Assembly (NCBI GenBank): GCA_021613535.1
Contig: CP075494.1
Span: 3,162,001 to 3,226,000 of the forward strand
Origin: Adineta vaga
Taxonomy: Eukaryota; Rotifera
Direction: 5' to 3'
DNA: 64,000 nt
A program made the translations under genes and the position numbers. The notes under the pieces are model-generated. The model saw nothing but the letters and a program-made list of their open reading frames with translations, was not told the DNA's origin and ran no database searches. Position 1 is the first letter of the stretch, and every line of letters starts with the position of its first letter. Below, in pieces: positions 11,660 to 23,848 of this stretch.

Positions 11660-12129
11660 CTAATTAATTCTTTTCGAAAGTTTTTTTACGTTAATGTAAA
11701 TGCTAAAACTAAAAACAAAAACACGATACATATAAACGAGAAGTTGTGATATTTCATTAAAAATTTGACTAAATTTTCTTATATGAATATTACATTGAAC
11801 TAAGAGTATAACAATAGCAAGAACAAAATAAACTCGAGTCATTTGAAGACTCGTATGAGGAGTTATATATCCTTGAATTTTACAAAATATCAATGAATAA
11901 TTCTTTGAATAAATATTATTCAATACAGATGAAATGTTGGAATTAAACCAAATAATAAAGAAACAAGACTACTAAATGATGCTGCAAGAAAATCGATGTG
12001 ACAAATATCAAATTTAAAGCTTAAGGAAATCTTGTCCATCATTTTTTCTAGGTCATCAAATTTGTTTTTGGTGATATCATCAATAACATTCACAAAAAAA
12101 AATATATTTATGTAGTTAATCATCTTCAA
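11660..12129 (-). other. Two adjacent small hydrophobic ORFs, unrecognised
   Basis: The ORFs at 12129-11920 (69 codons) and 11923-11660 (87 codons) overlap by a few bases on the minus strand. The first has an acidic-basic stretch (ITKNKFDDLEKMMDKI) then a hydrophobic helix; the second has another helix (VYFVLAIVILLVQC). No family is recognised. They may be the exons or remains of one small membrane protein gene, or chance ORFs in AT-rich DNA. Confidence 0.2.
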
Positions 12130-12194
12130 GATGTGAATGTTGCATAATATAAACCTAAAAAAATGAAAAGAAATTATTTAAATTTATTTTCTAT

Positions 12195-15100
12195 CTAGAT
12201 AAAGCGCACCAAATCAGATTGGTCCATTTGATAATTATAAGGTGGAAAATAGATAACAATACGTTTCTGATCATTAATCGACCGATCACCCTTCCAATTT
12301 GGATCATTTTCAAGTAAAACATTTAATAAACGATAAATACCCATAACTATTACATGATGATGATGAAGTGAATCACAAAATAATGAATTAAATGTTACTT
12401 TTTCTATCTAAATATAAAACATATGTTATATTCTTTCTGATCAATAAAATAATGGAATAAATACTTTCGTATCAATGTCAGGAATTAAATCACGAATATT
12501 AACCATATCTATTCGTGTTCGTTTACGTTTTCTCATTAATTCTGTTGATTCACATGGTGTAAATCTATTTCCTTCTGCTAAAATTTCTTCCAATTGTATA
12601 TCAATTCCACCAACAAGAATATTTCTCAAAAGATTCACTGTATTAACATTATAATACGTCTAAATGAAATTCATCTATTCATGATTGTTTCATAATATTT
12701 CTTTGAAAACTTACACAACTTAAAATACAATCCAAAACACTATCAGCAAATGCTGTACCTATTTTACGTTAAAAAAAAGAAGAAAAACCCGTAAGTAATC
12801 CAAAAAAAGACTGTTTATAAATGTTTTTTTCATTACCTGATGCAAATGGTGTAGTTAAAAAGAATTGAAGATCAACTTCATCAGTATAACCTTGTTCAAC
12901 ATATTGTACATTGGAATCGATTGCTAATAAATAAGATGAAAATATTCTTTCAAAACGAAGTTGATATTATATATTGAACTAGCGGAGATACCCGCTGCAA
13001 AGAGGACACAATTTACGTTTTTCATCTACAACAGTACTTTTCTCGGGTTTAGGACAGTTGCTCGCAGGACAGTTGCTCGTTATAACGTTTGTTCGCAAAT
13101 GGGGTAATCGTTAACTTTATTGATAGAATTCAGAACAAAATAAAATAACTAATTTAGATTTATGTAAAGACGACGAATGCTCATTAATTTTGAAAGATGA
13201 TTAGCGATAGTCAATCATTATAGTCGTATAAAAAGCTATATGGTTGCAGAACAGCTCATTTGAAGAATGGTCATGTCTGTTACTCTTGCAACAACTTCGA
13301 AAAACGCTCCTTTACTCATTCACAATGAATATTCTTATATTAAAGATCGAGAAAATGAGAAAAAGATACTATGGAAATATTCGTCGCTGGCGACAAGAAA
13401 CTAGTACAGCACTAATACCATTGAATATTAATTTCCCAATTATTCCAGATGAATTTTATCGAACAACACGTGATACATTGTTTCTTTGTATGGATACTGG
13501 TCCAAATTCTGATCGAATGTTAATTTTTCTTACTGACGAACAACGAGACATTATGGAAAATGCTACGGTAATTTTTTGCTACGTATTTATAAACTATTCC
13601 TTTTTTTTGGCAGGATTTCTTCATAGACGGGACCTTTAAAGTTGAACCAGAAGTTTTGTTTTCGAGTATTCATAATTCATGCTTTTTATCGTGATCATAT
13701 ATTCCCTGTATTATTTGTTCGTCTACCTAATTTTTGCGAGCAATTGTCCTAACGAGCAACTGTCCTTTCGAGCAAGTGTCCGAGCGAGCAAATGACCTAG
13801 CGAGCAAATGTCCGCGTGCAACTGTCCTGCGAGCAACTGACCGTCTCCCACTTTTCTCATCAACCACCAGACCTCTCCGTTGGTATTTACCCGTCGTGTA
13901 TCAAAAAACCCTCAAACCCTCCGTTCCTGTCCTGCCTCAGCTACTGTTATCCTTCAGGTCGCCACTCAACGCAAGTTACCTGTCTTTCACACGTCTTTCT
14001 CGTCCGTACTGAAATCCTCCTATATCCCTTTTCACGCATGCATCAGGTCTTTTTTTCAGAACTTTTCGCATCTCTTCATTAATTCTTTACTACTGGTCTT
14101 GTCTCGCTATGCATACGACATACAGCTCTGACCCTTTCAAAATTCACTCCCACCGTCCCGCTGCAACTCCAGTCCCATTTTACACCCACTCTCCCGTTGC
14201 AAATTCAGTCCCTCGGTAGATCTGCCTATTCTCAGACGCTCGCTGCAAGTCATACTCTAATTTATAAACTTCACTTCGACGCCATACAGTTAGAGTAGTA
14301 ATTTCACTCCAGATTCAGTTTTTTTGAGAAATCAAACCAAGCATTGAAGTTGTCCATCTTGGATGCAGACAACAACGCCTCAACCCCAACTCCTCGTTGA
14401 CTATTCTAACTCCATGTCGACCTTCCTCTGGACATAGGGAAGCATTATGGAAAGTTTGGTGACATTAGCTATTACAGGGACTGAATGCATAGCGGACAGA
14501 CAGACAGACAGACAAACTTTCTTCTTTATATATATAGATTACTGAGTGTTGTTAATGTATGAATCCAATTTTGACGCATAGTTTCTGATCTTGAATTATG
14601 TTGTGAAGGAAGAGCAACTTTTTTTAATTGAATTTGTCGTATTGTAAGAGCACATAATACAGATGATTTATCTGCTAAATATGCATCTAAATTTCCTTGA
14701 TCTAAAGTTGACATGATAACACATTGACGACAATTATGAATTGAAATTAATTTCAAATTATAAGGATTAATTGATGAACCCTATCGAATCGAAAAACAAA
14801 ATCATGAGACTGATTTGTTTTTTAATAGAAATATTTTACATTAAGAATATAAATATCTGGAAATGTTGATAAAGAATTCCATTCATTTTCAATATATGAT
14901 CGATCAGTAACAAATATAATTGCAGGAAATTCATTTCGTTGAACTGAACTTGATCGAAGTGGTAAAACAAAATTTCTTAAACCAATTATTATTGATGTTT
15001 GATCAGCATGAAGACAAACAATGATATCTATAGACATAAGAAAAATTAACAACAAATTCTTAACATTATCATACGAACGATTTCGAAAATAGACTGGATG

Positions 15101-18100
15101 TTTTAATAATTTCTTTTCTTCTTCTGGAATATTTGATGATTCATCATATTTATTTTGATACATTCGAAGTATATCTGTATCCTATTGTATATTAAAAGAA
15201 AATTATTTTTATCTTAATCAAGATAATAAATATATACAAGAATAGCTTCTTCAATACTTCGCGGTGGGATAAAATAGAACATTCCCGTAGAATCAAAGTT
15301 AGATAGATCTTCCTTTGACAATCTAAGTACGATAAAATAAAATATTTTCTTGATTTTTACTTTTATAATTTACATTTTACAATGATTTCGACATGATGAT
15401 TGAATTTGTTCAGATGATGATGAGATAAATGGTTGAATGAGTTCAGTATTGATCAATTCACTAATTAAAAATATAGAATAAAAGAATTTTATTATTTAAT
15501 TCAATAACTTACATAATCGAATGTTCATTTGTACGAGAACTAAATGATTCTTTAAGAAAATCTTGTTTTTTACCGATTTTATTCACTAAATACTTTCTTC
15601 AATTAATAAATTGAATTCAAATTTAAATAAATGACTTACTATGAATACATTTTCTTATTTGTTTCAATTGTATTTCAGTAATATTATCAAGTATTGGATA
15701 ACAAACTGAACAATAATATTTAACTCTATTAGAAAATTCATTTATTTAATCAATTTATAAAAAACAAATATCCATTAAAACAAACCTATTCGCTTCTTCA
15801 TTTGACATACAAACAAGATATGCTCGAGTTCCACGTAAAATTACAGAATTATCACATGAAATAAAATCAATAACCATTCGTTTATTACCATTATGATCTA
15901 TTCGTTCCATTTCCACAGCAAGAAGCATAACACGAAGTTTAAAACAAATTCTATATCATAAAAATATTTCATAGAACTTTCTAAGAGATCATTTCGACAT
16001 ACAAAACACTTTCAATAAATGATTTTCCATGAAAAGAAGATGGCATTTCTTCAAGATATAATTTCATTCCAGCACCTCGATAATATAAATCACGCCATGG
16101 CCATATTTGTGTCTAAAATTCTAGTATAAAAGTAATATTTTATCTATATTAAACTGTACCTTTTGCTCACGTGTTCGTACATCATATGATGACATTCGAA
16201 AGATATTTGTCATCTATAAAACAATAGAAATATAAAATAGAATTTATTGAAGAATTATTACCATTGTAGCAAATCCAGGAACAACACATGACATACCAAT
16301 AAGACCAAGTTTCAATTCAGAAATACAAATAATTTCATCATTATTTACACTCCAACCAGGAACTGAAGTAACTTTTAACTAAGAATAAAAGAAATTTTAA
16401 TTCAAAAAACAAAAATCTTTCTTTTGATGAAATTCATTCAACTTTATTAATATGTAGAAGTAATTGTAATAGAATACGAATACGATGATTGAAATTCTTT
16501 AAACTAATCACTCGCATGATATTCGCTGAATCATCACCATTAGGATCTGCACATTCTTTATTAGCAATAATTAAACATGCTGTTGCTTTATCAACCTTCA
16601 AATAAACAATGAATAAAAATTCATTTTCAAAATCTATTCAAATTTACTTGTATACGTTGTAAATCATTAACATTCATAATACTTCCAACAAAGTAATGTA
16701 ATTTTGTATAATATCGTTTAAGTAAAGCTTCCATTTCGATATCAGGTGTTTTCCTTTTGAATATGAAAATAAAACTCTAATAGAAATGTTAAGATATTTT
16801 ACTAATATAACATACATATCCACGATAATAACATCGAGGTCATTAACTTCATCACGACCTTGATGAAGAAAATCGCGAAGAAATGCTGATAATGAATGAA
16901 GTGTAATATAACCACAAATAATGACATGACGTTTTCCTTTAACTCTCAAATATCGACCAGAATATGAATCTTTTAAACTAAATAAAGTTGCAAATTCCGG
17001 AATCATTGTAGAAAATACAGCCTAAATAGACAAATCTTGACAAATAATTTCAAATTGAAAATAATACAAACACTTGTTAATCCACCAATAAGAGTTAATA
17101 ATACAAAAGTTTTAGCAATATATGTTTTACAAGAAATATCACCATAACCAACCTAAAATATAATAAAGAAATGTTCATTTTTCTAATTATTATTCTCATA
17201 CTGTTGTTAGAGTGATAATCATAAAATATAAAGCATCGAAAATATTCAGTTTTTGTGAATTACAAAAATTACAAAAGAAATCTCCTGAATTTTCTGCTAA
17301 ATGAACAGCACCAGCAGTTGCAAACCAAATAACAATGAATTTTGATGTTAACTGAACAATTCGAATTGTTCGAGGTCGTTCAATAACACTCATATATTGT
17401 AATAAATTTGGAAGATTTTTCAAAGGTACAACACGTAAAAATCGTAAACCTATCCAATTACGATTCAAAGAAAAACCCATCAATGACGGTGTAATGGTGA
17501 ATATATCAACGAGACTATATAAACTAAACCAATATCGTCCTTTATGTGATGCAGCAGCAAACTAAAAAAAAGTAGAAAAATAAAAAGAAAAGAAAAAGAT
17601 TTAACAATATACTCGAAGAATAAAATGAACGAGAAAGACAAAGTTAAGACCAAGATCAATTTGCATATTAATAGAATTATAAAAGTCTGTACAAGTTTCA
17701 ACATATCTAAATCAAAACATAAATCAAATAAAGAATAGAATCGTATAAAAATAATTTACGAATCCTTCTGTGTATCAATACAATATAAAATTAATGAAAC
17801 GATACTGCAAAGAAAAATGCTGATGACCTGAAAATAAAATCAAAGAATGATTATAAATAAAATATTTTTAAAAATCTAACAAATGTTTTGCCCATTTTTG
17901 TTTGTCCTGAAATCAAACTATTTTCCCAATCTTTCATATCATTTAACCAATTCGATGTACTATCATCATAATCATTATTATCAAGAACTTGTCGTTCTCG
18001 AGAATAAGAAACATTTTTTGTTCTTGAAGGTAATTTTCTATGTTGATATTTATCGAATAAATTTTGAAATAATTCAAAAATTAAAATAATTATCCATCCT

Positions 18101-18216
18101 CCAATGAGTACAGCACATGATGATAAAAGAAATATTATCCACATTCGTTTTCCATCACATACTGGATCGAGATTTTTGTTTGCAACATCTGCAGAACAAG
18201 TTGCACAATTACCCAT
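12195..18216 (-). CDS. Slo-type (BK) large-conductance potassium channel
   Basis: I trace 22 in-phase exons totalling about 1,106 aa, the usual Slo1 length. Exon limits include 18216-17881, 17827-17760, 17706-17613, 17561-17202, 17152-17072, 17021-16816, 16774-16648, 16595-16443, 16378-16262, 16213-16160, 16112-16003, 15950-15786, 15725-15640, 15585-15513, 14780-14543, 12923-12837, 12758-12715, 12659-12465 and 12407-12195. The S0 helix is MWIIFLLSSCAVLIGGWIII. The S4-like segment is RNWIGLRFLRVVPLKNL, the filter TTVGYGD, then RCK1 (GKRHVIICGYITLHSLS, CADPNGDDSANIMRVISLK) and RCK2 (FDSTGMFYFIPP, LRNFVLPLRSSS, DSNVQYVEQ). The calcium-bowl acid run is largely absent, and the third S4 arginine is a proline. 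The exon-4 end and pore exon join in frame. All introns are about 45-60 bp except one of 1,619 bp (12924-14542), which holds transposon sequence. One 12-codon hydrophobic insert (near 15040) is read through as coding. Confidence 0.9.
12978..14540. mobile_element. Composite transposable-element insertion inside a channel intron
   Basis: This block fills the one oversized Slo intron. It is GC-richer than its surroundings. It begins near ACTAGCGGAGATACCCGCTG and ends in a (CAGA)n run followed by a short (TA)n. These end features resemble short dispersed repeats common in invertebrate genomes, but I cannot assign a superfamily. It contains the Mutator-like fragment at 13051-13843. The stretch 13844-14520 has no open coding frame with recognisable motifs. 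Confidence 0.5.
13051..13843 (+). mobile_element. Mutator-like (MULE) transposase remnant with inverted subrepeats
   Basis: The coding strand has NIRRWRQETSTALIP, IPDEFYRTTRD and LIFLTDEQRDIMENAT, then a 51-bp GT-AG intron, then DFFIDGTFKVEPEVLF. The (I/D)DGTFK block with a following IIHAFYRDHIFPVLFVRLP is the hallmark of the MULE catalytic region. One extra base in a T run near 13665 shifts frame before IIHAF, and the ORF then ends abruptly. Flanking it are tandem subrepeats of GGACAGTTGCTC on the left (13051-13080) and GAGCAACTGTCC variants on the right (about 13738-13843), in opposite orientation like terminal inverted repeats. The copy is truncated and presumably inactive. Confidence 0.65.
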
Positions 18217-19339
18217 TTATATCGTTTTATAAAATAATTATATGCAGCAAATATGTTTATTTTGACGCTATTTCTTCGTACAGAAAATAAATGATAATGA
18301 AGTGCAGTATTATAAATGCATAGTATATTTTCGTTCTTTTTCTAAAATCAATAAAGAATGAGATAAAAAAATCACTCTTTTTGTTTTCTTGTGTTCTATT
18401 TTTATTAAATACCCCTAGGCAAAACACATCGTGTTGATTGACTAATGGAATAGGTATACATTGTACATGTATAAAACTTCATTTCTTTCTTTTATTGATT
18501 TAGATATCATTAACACATTATTTTTTTGTACTTAAAATACTATAGCTATCAATTTCTATTTACATGCAATTGTTTCATTCTCTATATCAATCAAGGATAA
18601 AGTCTAAAATTGACGAATAAACACAATTTGTTTCAATTCATCCGGTGTTCTATAAACACTTTTACTGTATCGTTTCGAGATATTGGTGATGTTGATTTCA
18701 TTTGTAATGTATTGTGTCAACCAATCATACTAACTGATTTCTATAAATAATATTGAAGAAGTATCAGAATTTTATTCGTAATACATTCGAAAGACAAGCT
18801 ATATATCTATGCTTGTACTATATCCGATTCATACCTTGGTATTCATAGACAATTCTTTGATCAGTTATGGGATAAATGAGATTTCGAACATGTATTATCG
18901 AAATTATTGTAGTAATCAGTTGAAAACAAACTGGACAAAGTAAATCACAAATGCCATTCCAGTATCATTCTCAATAGGGAAACAAACAGAAACATTGTTT
19001 ATCGAATAACGATGGTATTGAACAGTGTTATCACGTATTTGAATAATTACTTGAATTATTCACAAGGAAAAATGATACCTGAATGATCATAATAAACAAA
19101 TTGAAGTAAATCATATTCTTGAATGTAATTCTAGTATATTCAGATGTGCAAAAGTTTGCAGAAGATGAATTTCGGTGCATAAACATTTTTCAACAAGGGT
19201 ATAAAAGAACGAAGATTTTATAATATCTCATATAGAGCGACTGAATTTATCCGATTTCTCTTTGACGTTCTCAACATACAGATACTTTTCCCGAGTGTAT
19301 GCATATTCAAATAAAATTCTTATAATTATTCAATGGAAT
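18217..19339. other. Intergenic region
   Basis: AT-rich DNA upstream of the channel gene. I see no coding frame, RNA gene or repeat that I can support. Confidence 0.5.
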
Positions 19340-20110
19340 TTATAATTTTTGTTTTATAATTTCAATACATCGTTTTATGTTTATGATATAAGAATGATTT
19401 TCAAGCGATGATATTATAAAAATGTTTAAAGCTCGTTTAAAATATGAAAGAGATCTTGGATATTGCCCTATCTGTCCATACAATCCACCAATATTGCAGT
19501 AAACATTTGTCAAGGTAGGATGATTTGAAGGAAGAGTATTTTGGAATATTTCAAGTGCTTTTTCATGACACCAAAGAGCTTTTTGATAATTCTCTTGAAA
19601 ATCTTTAACATAAACAAGTTGACTGTAATAAAGAGTTTTCAATAAATTTCCTAATCGTTGCCATCCTGTATATTCTGCAGCTTGTTGTTTAATACGTTCA
19701 GTAAGTATACGACGTTGTTCATCATTATCAGCAGTCAGTTGAAGTTCTACTTAATAAAGTTCCTTTTTATCATTAATTTGTTTAATTTTAGTGATACGAA
19801 AAATCGTATGTATACAGAAAAGAATTTCTTTGTTTGAAAATAACAAACTTCTTTAACATCAGCAAATGGAGATGATGAAACAGATATATCAACAGACATT
19901 TTAAAAAGTATGCCAATCATGTTCGGTTTTAACAAAGCATCTTGAGCAAAACTAAGAGATATTTCTCGTTTTGTACTAGTAGATAAGAAATTATTTACAG
20001 ATATTAAACCATCTTGTGTTTTTAAAAGTTTTTCAAAATCTGTTTTTAATAAACCTTGTTCTCTATATACTATAAGATATGTATCTTTGTAATTACTAAT
20101 CTGTTTTGAA
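19340..20110 (-). pseudogene. ADP-ribosyltransferase-TPR fusion, decayed
   Basis: Minus-strand order: FEKLLKTQDGLISVNNFLSTS (family STS block), then SLSFAQDALLKPNMIGILF and VSSSPFADVKEV, then loss of frame with a degraded version of the E-x-E strand. VELQLTADNDEQRRILTER and AAEYTGWQRLG follow, and then TPR helices (ALWCHEKALEIFQ, IGGLYGQIGQYPRSLSYF). The architecture is a C-terminal half transferase domain plus kinesin-light-chain-like TPRs, a known rotifer combination. The region around 19750-19850 has lost coding potential, and the 5' half of the enzyme is missing. The truncation lies within about 15 bp of the MITE at 20122. Confidence 0.65.
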
Positions 20111-20121
20111 TGTAATTAATA

Positions 20122-20418
20122 GGGGTCTAACAAATCTTAGTGAAGATTTACGTTTGGATTTGGGTCTAAAATAGTAATGAAACTAGGGTTAATGTGGAAG
20201 AAGTTTACCTCTCGATGCAAACACTTTAGTTCTTTCAAGAAGATGCAATACTTTTTGTAATTTATGTGAGCTTTTTATAAGAAAGTTTTAGCAGAAATGG
20301 AACTATTGTTACATTTGTTACTTATTTGATGTTTAGCTTCTAGTGTCTATCGATTTGTCTTATTCATCTGATACCCAGAACTAAACCCAAATCCAAATCT
20401 TTAGAATTGTTGCACCCC
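20122..20418. mobile_element. 297-bp MITE, second member of the family at 10185
   Basis: The left end GGGGTCTAACAA and the inverted right end GGGGTGCAACAA start imperfect terminal inverted repeats; both arms contain TTTGGATTTGGG. A TA flanks each end (20120-20121, 20419-20420). It has no ORF. The TIR core and the internal TTTGGATTTG block are shared with the 397-bp element, so both probably use the same transposase supplied elsewhere. Confidence 0.7.
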
Positions 20419-20420
20419 TA

Positions 20421-21246
20421 AACAAGAGATTGTGTTTCATCCATATGCTAATTTTACTATTCAAGCTGGAACAAGTTGTTAAAGTTCAGATATTTATAAA
20501 CATTGTCCATGGTGGAAAAATCCAGGAAGTGATGAAAAACATATTGAAGATTTTCATAATTCTAATTTACATTGTTCCATTCCTCGATATGAATATGCAA
20601 CAGCTAATGAATTTCTTGCTATGGTTAGTCAGATGCAAAAATCAATGAATGTCAATACTAATAGTATTCTCCAATGGTGGACAATTGTCGATTCACATTT
20701 TGTCTTCGAAAGTCATTTGCCACAATTGATTTCTCTTGATTATATCGATAATGTTTGTACGCCAAAGAATTTATTTGAATCATTAAGTGCTGATGCTCAA
20801 CGTGCAGCTAAAATTGTTTTCAAAGATACATTGACTTTAAATGATCATTTAATTGATCTCAGTGTTATTACAGCATGTGGCACATTATCACTCGATTATA
20901 CACGAAAATCGTATTTAAAATACACTTTGGAGAAAAGTATCGAAAAAATTTATGAAAAGATTGATTCTAATGGTAAAAATCAATTCAATCTACGATGTTT
21001 GATTTGTTATATTGCTGAAAAACCTTCGTCAGAAAGAGATGATTATCATGATAAATATTCATGTCTTAATATTGGTCATCCTCATCAATATTTTAATTAT
21101 GTTCATAATAGTAAATCTAAAGCAAAATCAAATTTTTCTATCGTGGTTGTAATACAGATGATTTTTAACTTTTCGTTTAAAATTAAATCATAAAACAGGT
21201 AAAACAACATTATCACATACAGGTTCTGATGGAATTTATAATCATC
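20421..21246 (+). pseudogene. Unknown gene fragment, disrupted
   Basis: A coherent protein frame runs from just right of the MITE to about 21240 with one internal TAA near 20477 and two frame changes near 21135-21165. The main ORF is 20492-21193 (the Met at 20621 is internal). Visible features are HCPWWKNPG, a WWTIVDSHFVFESHLPQL segment and acidic-basic helices; near the end come FRLKLNHKTGKTTL and HTGSDGIYNHLEG. I recognise no family. The frame ends exactly where a telomere-like hairpin begins. No intron or start codon is evident, so I take it as a truncated relic. Confidence 0.4.
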
Positions 21247-21312
21247 TTGAGGGTGTGGGTGGATGTGGGTTAAGAGTATAGCCTGACCCACACCTACACC
21301 CACACCCATTCT
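21247..21312. repeat. Telomere-like hairpin repeat (TGTGGG-containing)
   Basis: The left arm has GAGGGTGTGGGTGGATGTGG, a central AAGAGTATAGC, and a right arm ACCCACACCTACACCCACAC ending ATTCTCAG. The arms are complementary, making a strong foldback. TGTGGG is the published bdelloid telomere unit (prior knowledge). This is the best copy of a family seen at several places in the window. Confidence 0.7.
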
Positions 21313-21885
21313 CAGTTTGGTCTCGAATTTGATATTCGTGCACTTTTACTTGTTCAATTTATTTAAAAGCACAATTCATAATGAATAGCAATAATAGGTA
21401 AAAATGTTCAATGTGAATTTGGGGGAAATCGAAAAATGGTAGAACGAAAATTAATCTACGTCTATATGAAAATAATCGACTCAATTGAAAATACAATAAC
21501 CTTTGCACTGTATTTTACTGTTCATATAAATTAAATAATATTAGAACAAGAGTATAAAGGAAAGTAATCTATAAATTACATAACCTTCTCAAAACGAAAG
21601 CTTCGTCGATGAAATAAAGTAATTATACGCCATAGATTACTGGAAAGGGGCTTAGAAATTCTACTGAATGTCTATTATTTATGAGAAGCTAATTTATAAG
21701 AAACTAATAATTTTATGTTTCTTATACATGACACTATAGTGGTATATTAGTTTCTATGTGCAATTGAATTTAAATTTAGCTATTCTTCATATAATAAATA
21801 GATTTCAGAAATAAAAATCTGTCGATTATTTTCATATAGATATAGACTAATTTTCGTTCTATCATTCTTCTTAAACTTGTTGATT

Positions 21886-22500
21886 TCATTGATTTCCGTT
21901 CGGCAATGGTTCAGCTAAATATGAATTAGTGAATAATAAGTATACGTTTAAGAAAACATGGTACATACGACGATAATGAATCTCCTTTGGTGGTCTTAAT
22001 AAAAGACCAGCCCCAATTCCCAATCCTATTGCGGCAAGACCGGCTCCTAAACAATAACCTGCTACTCTGGTGCCATCGCCGAGGCTGCTCGCTGCACTTG
22101 TGATACCACCTGCGATATTTTCTCCTGCATCTTTTATTCCAGATTCAACATGCAAAGTGTCAAAGTTCAAATAAAATTTCACTAAAAAAATCAGAATTAA
22201 TTTAATCTTTTATAAGTTTTCATATATTTATATACTCAATTCTCAGAAGGGTGTGGGTGTGAGATAAGAGTATAGCCTCATCTGCAGATTATATTTATTG
22301 ATTACTCACGATCTGGGTTATTACAACTATCATAACATCAACATTTATGTTTTAATAAATTGAAAAAAGGATATCGATTTGTTAATCAATCATAAATATA
22401 TTTCATTTATTATTATTGATAATACTCACTCTTTGTTTGAATATTTGAAAGTATGTTTTGTGTGATTCGCTCTACCAGATCAATTCGTTCTTCTGTTTGA
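21886..22500 (-). CDS. Small glycine/alanine-rich membrane protein, tentative
   Basis: The clearest exon (about 22182-21886) encodes VESGIKDAGENIAGGITSAA followed by a 28-residue Gly/Ala helix (CLGAGLAAIGLGIGAGLLL) and a basic RPPKEIHYRR. An upstream candidate exon near 22500-22432 reads EERIDLVERITQNILS and ends at a GTGAGT donor, but the phase does not join cleanly with the acceptor I can see at 22183. There may be an unrecognised exon in between. The Gly-zipper-like helix suggests membrane insertion. No family is recognised. Confidence 0.3.
22241..22287. repeat. Telomere-like hairpin repeat, copy 2
   Basis: TTCTCAGAAGGGTGTGGGTG, then GAGATAAGAGTATAGCCTCA. It shares the GAGTATAGC core with the copy at 21247 but its right arm is shortened. 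If the small gene above is real, this copy lies in its intron. Confidence 0.55.
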
Positions 22501-22559
22501 TTCTGAAAGAACACAATAAAATTTCATTGTTTATGTCTTTTTCTTAATGTAAGAGTCAG

Positions 22560-23848
22560 ATGGCGCGGTAAATGTATGATCAAATGGAGCAATATTCTCT
22601 ATTATATACATTTCTGCTTTTAATGACTATATTTATTCAATAGGAAGAGAAGAAATTACTTTGTTTTTTTCACGTAGCATTCATATAGGAAAAATAATCT
22701 CGTGATTGACTAATATATTTAAAAAAATAATAATACAACGGAAACTGTCATTTTGTCACTTTTTTCTTTCTTCGTATGAGATCCTATTGAACAAAGAAAA
22801 AGTTTAAATTCAAATTTTTTTCCATCGGAATAATGTTGTGTTTGTCTAGTTGTTTTTTTGAAGAAAAACATGTTCTTTCTAGTAAAATCTATTAAGCAAT
22901 CTAAACTCGTTTATGTTCTATATTTTAGTATCTTCATCATGATCTAGAAAATGTTACTGGATATTAATATAGAATGTGCATATAATGTTTCTTCCTATTC
23001 TAATAATATCAGAAATTAATAGCAAATTCACGAAACGAAAATGAACAATTAGATAATATTGCACAAGAATATCTGATTCGACTATTCAATAGTGATTCTT
23101 TATTTAGTTCATATTTTACAGAGTGTATTAAGTTTTCTAGAAATCAAAAAATAAGTTTATAAAAACGATCACTGATTACTACAATGATATTTACTGTAGA
23201 AAAGTATCATCAATCTGCGAACAATTCAATAATACAAGTAACACAGACGGTCGAAGAACTTTAAACTAGGTGCAGCTCAAAAATTCTCAGATGATTATAC
23301 TAAATCTTGTAAAAAAAATTCGCATCATATCATACCTAATCACCTCTTTTCAACAATATCGTAATTCCAATGAATTCTGTATCTAATAGCTGTTTTGGAT
23401 TTTGTGTCAGTTGATTATGGCAATTTTCCAGTCAAACGTATAAGAAGATAATAGTTAATTCGTTTATTATGTCTAAAGAAATTGTATCTATACTGTATTT
23501 TCTTTGTCATTATATAGAACTCAGAAAATATAGTATTACGCTACAGAAAAACAAACTCAACAGATAACCAAAAAGGCTATATGTGTCATTAGATGTGATG
23601 AGAGACAATAAGACAAAAGTATCTGCCTATAATAAGCTCTTCGAAAGAGAGACAGAGAGAGTCCGTATCATATACGATGAGAAACAATAATGTATCGCGC
23701 ATAAACAAGAAGAGGAAAGAGGAAAGATTTATTTCTATTGCACTGAAACTTTCAATTTAATTGTAACGTTCAACTAGAGAAATGAAACAATACATAGTAA
23801 AAGAAGAGTATGGTTTATTTTTTGAAAAAAGAAAAAAAGAAAAAAAAT
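22560..23848. other. Intergenic region
   Basis: About 1.3 kb with no supported gene on either strand, AT-rich with many stops in all frames. Confidence 0.5.

Noticed and set aside
13734-14131. Overlapping plus-strand ORFs after the MULE fragment
   Set aside because: Three overlapping frames of similar length without motifs, within repeat-derived DNA.
15020-15060. Possible 37-bp intron in the Slo RCK2 region
   Set aside because: Too short and out of phase; the sequence stays open, so it is read as a coding insert.
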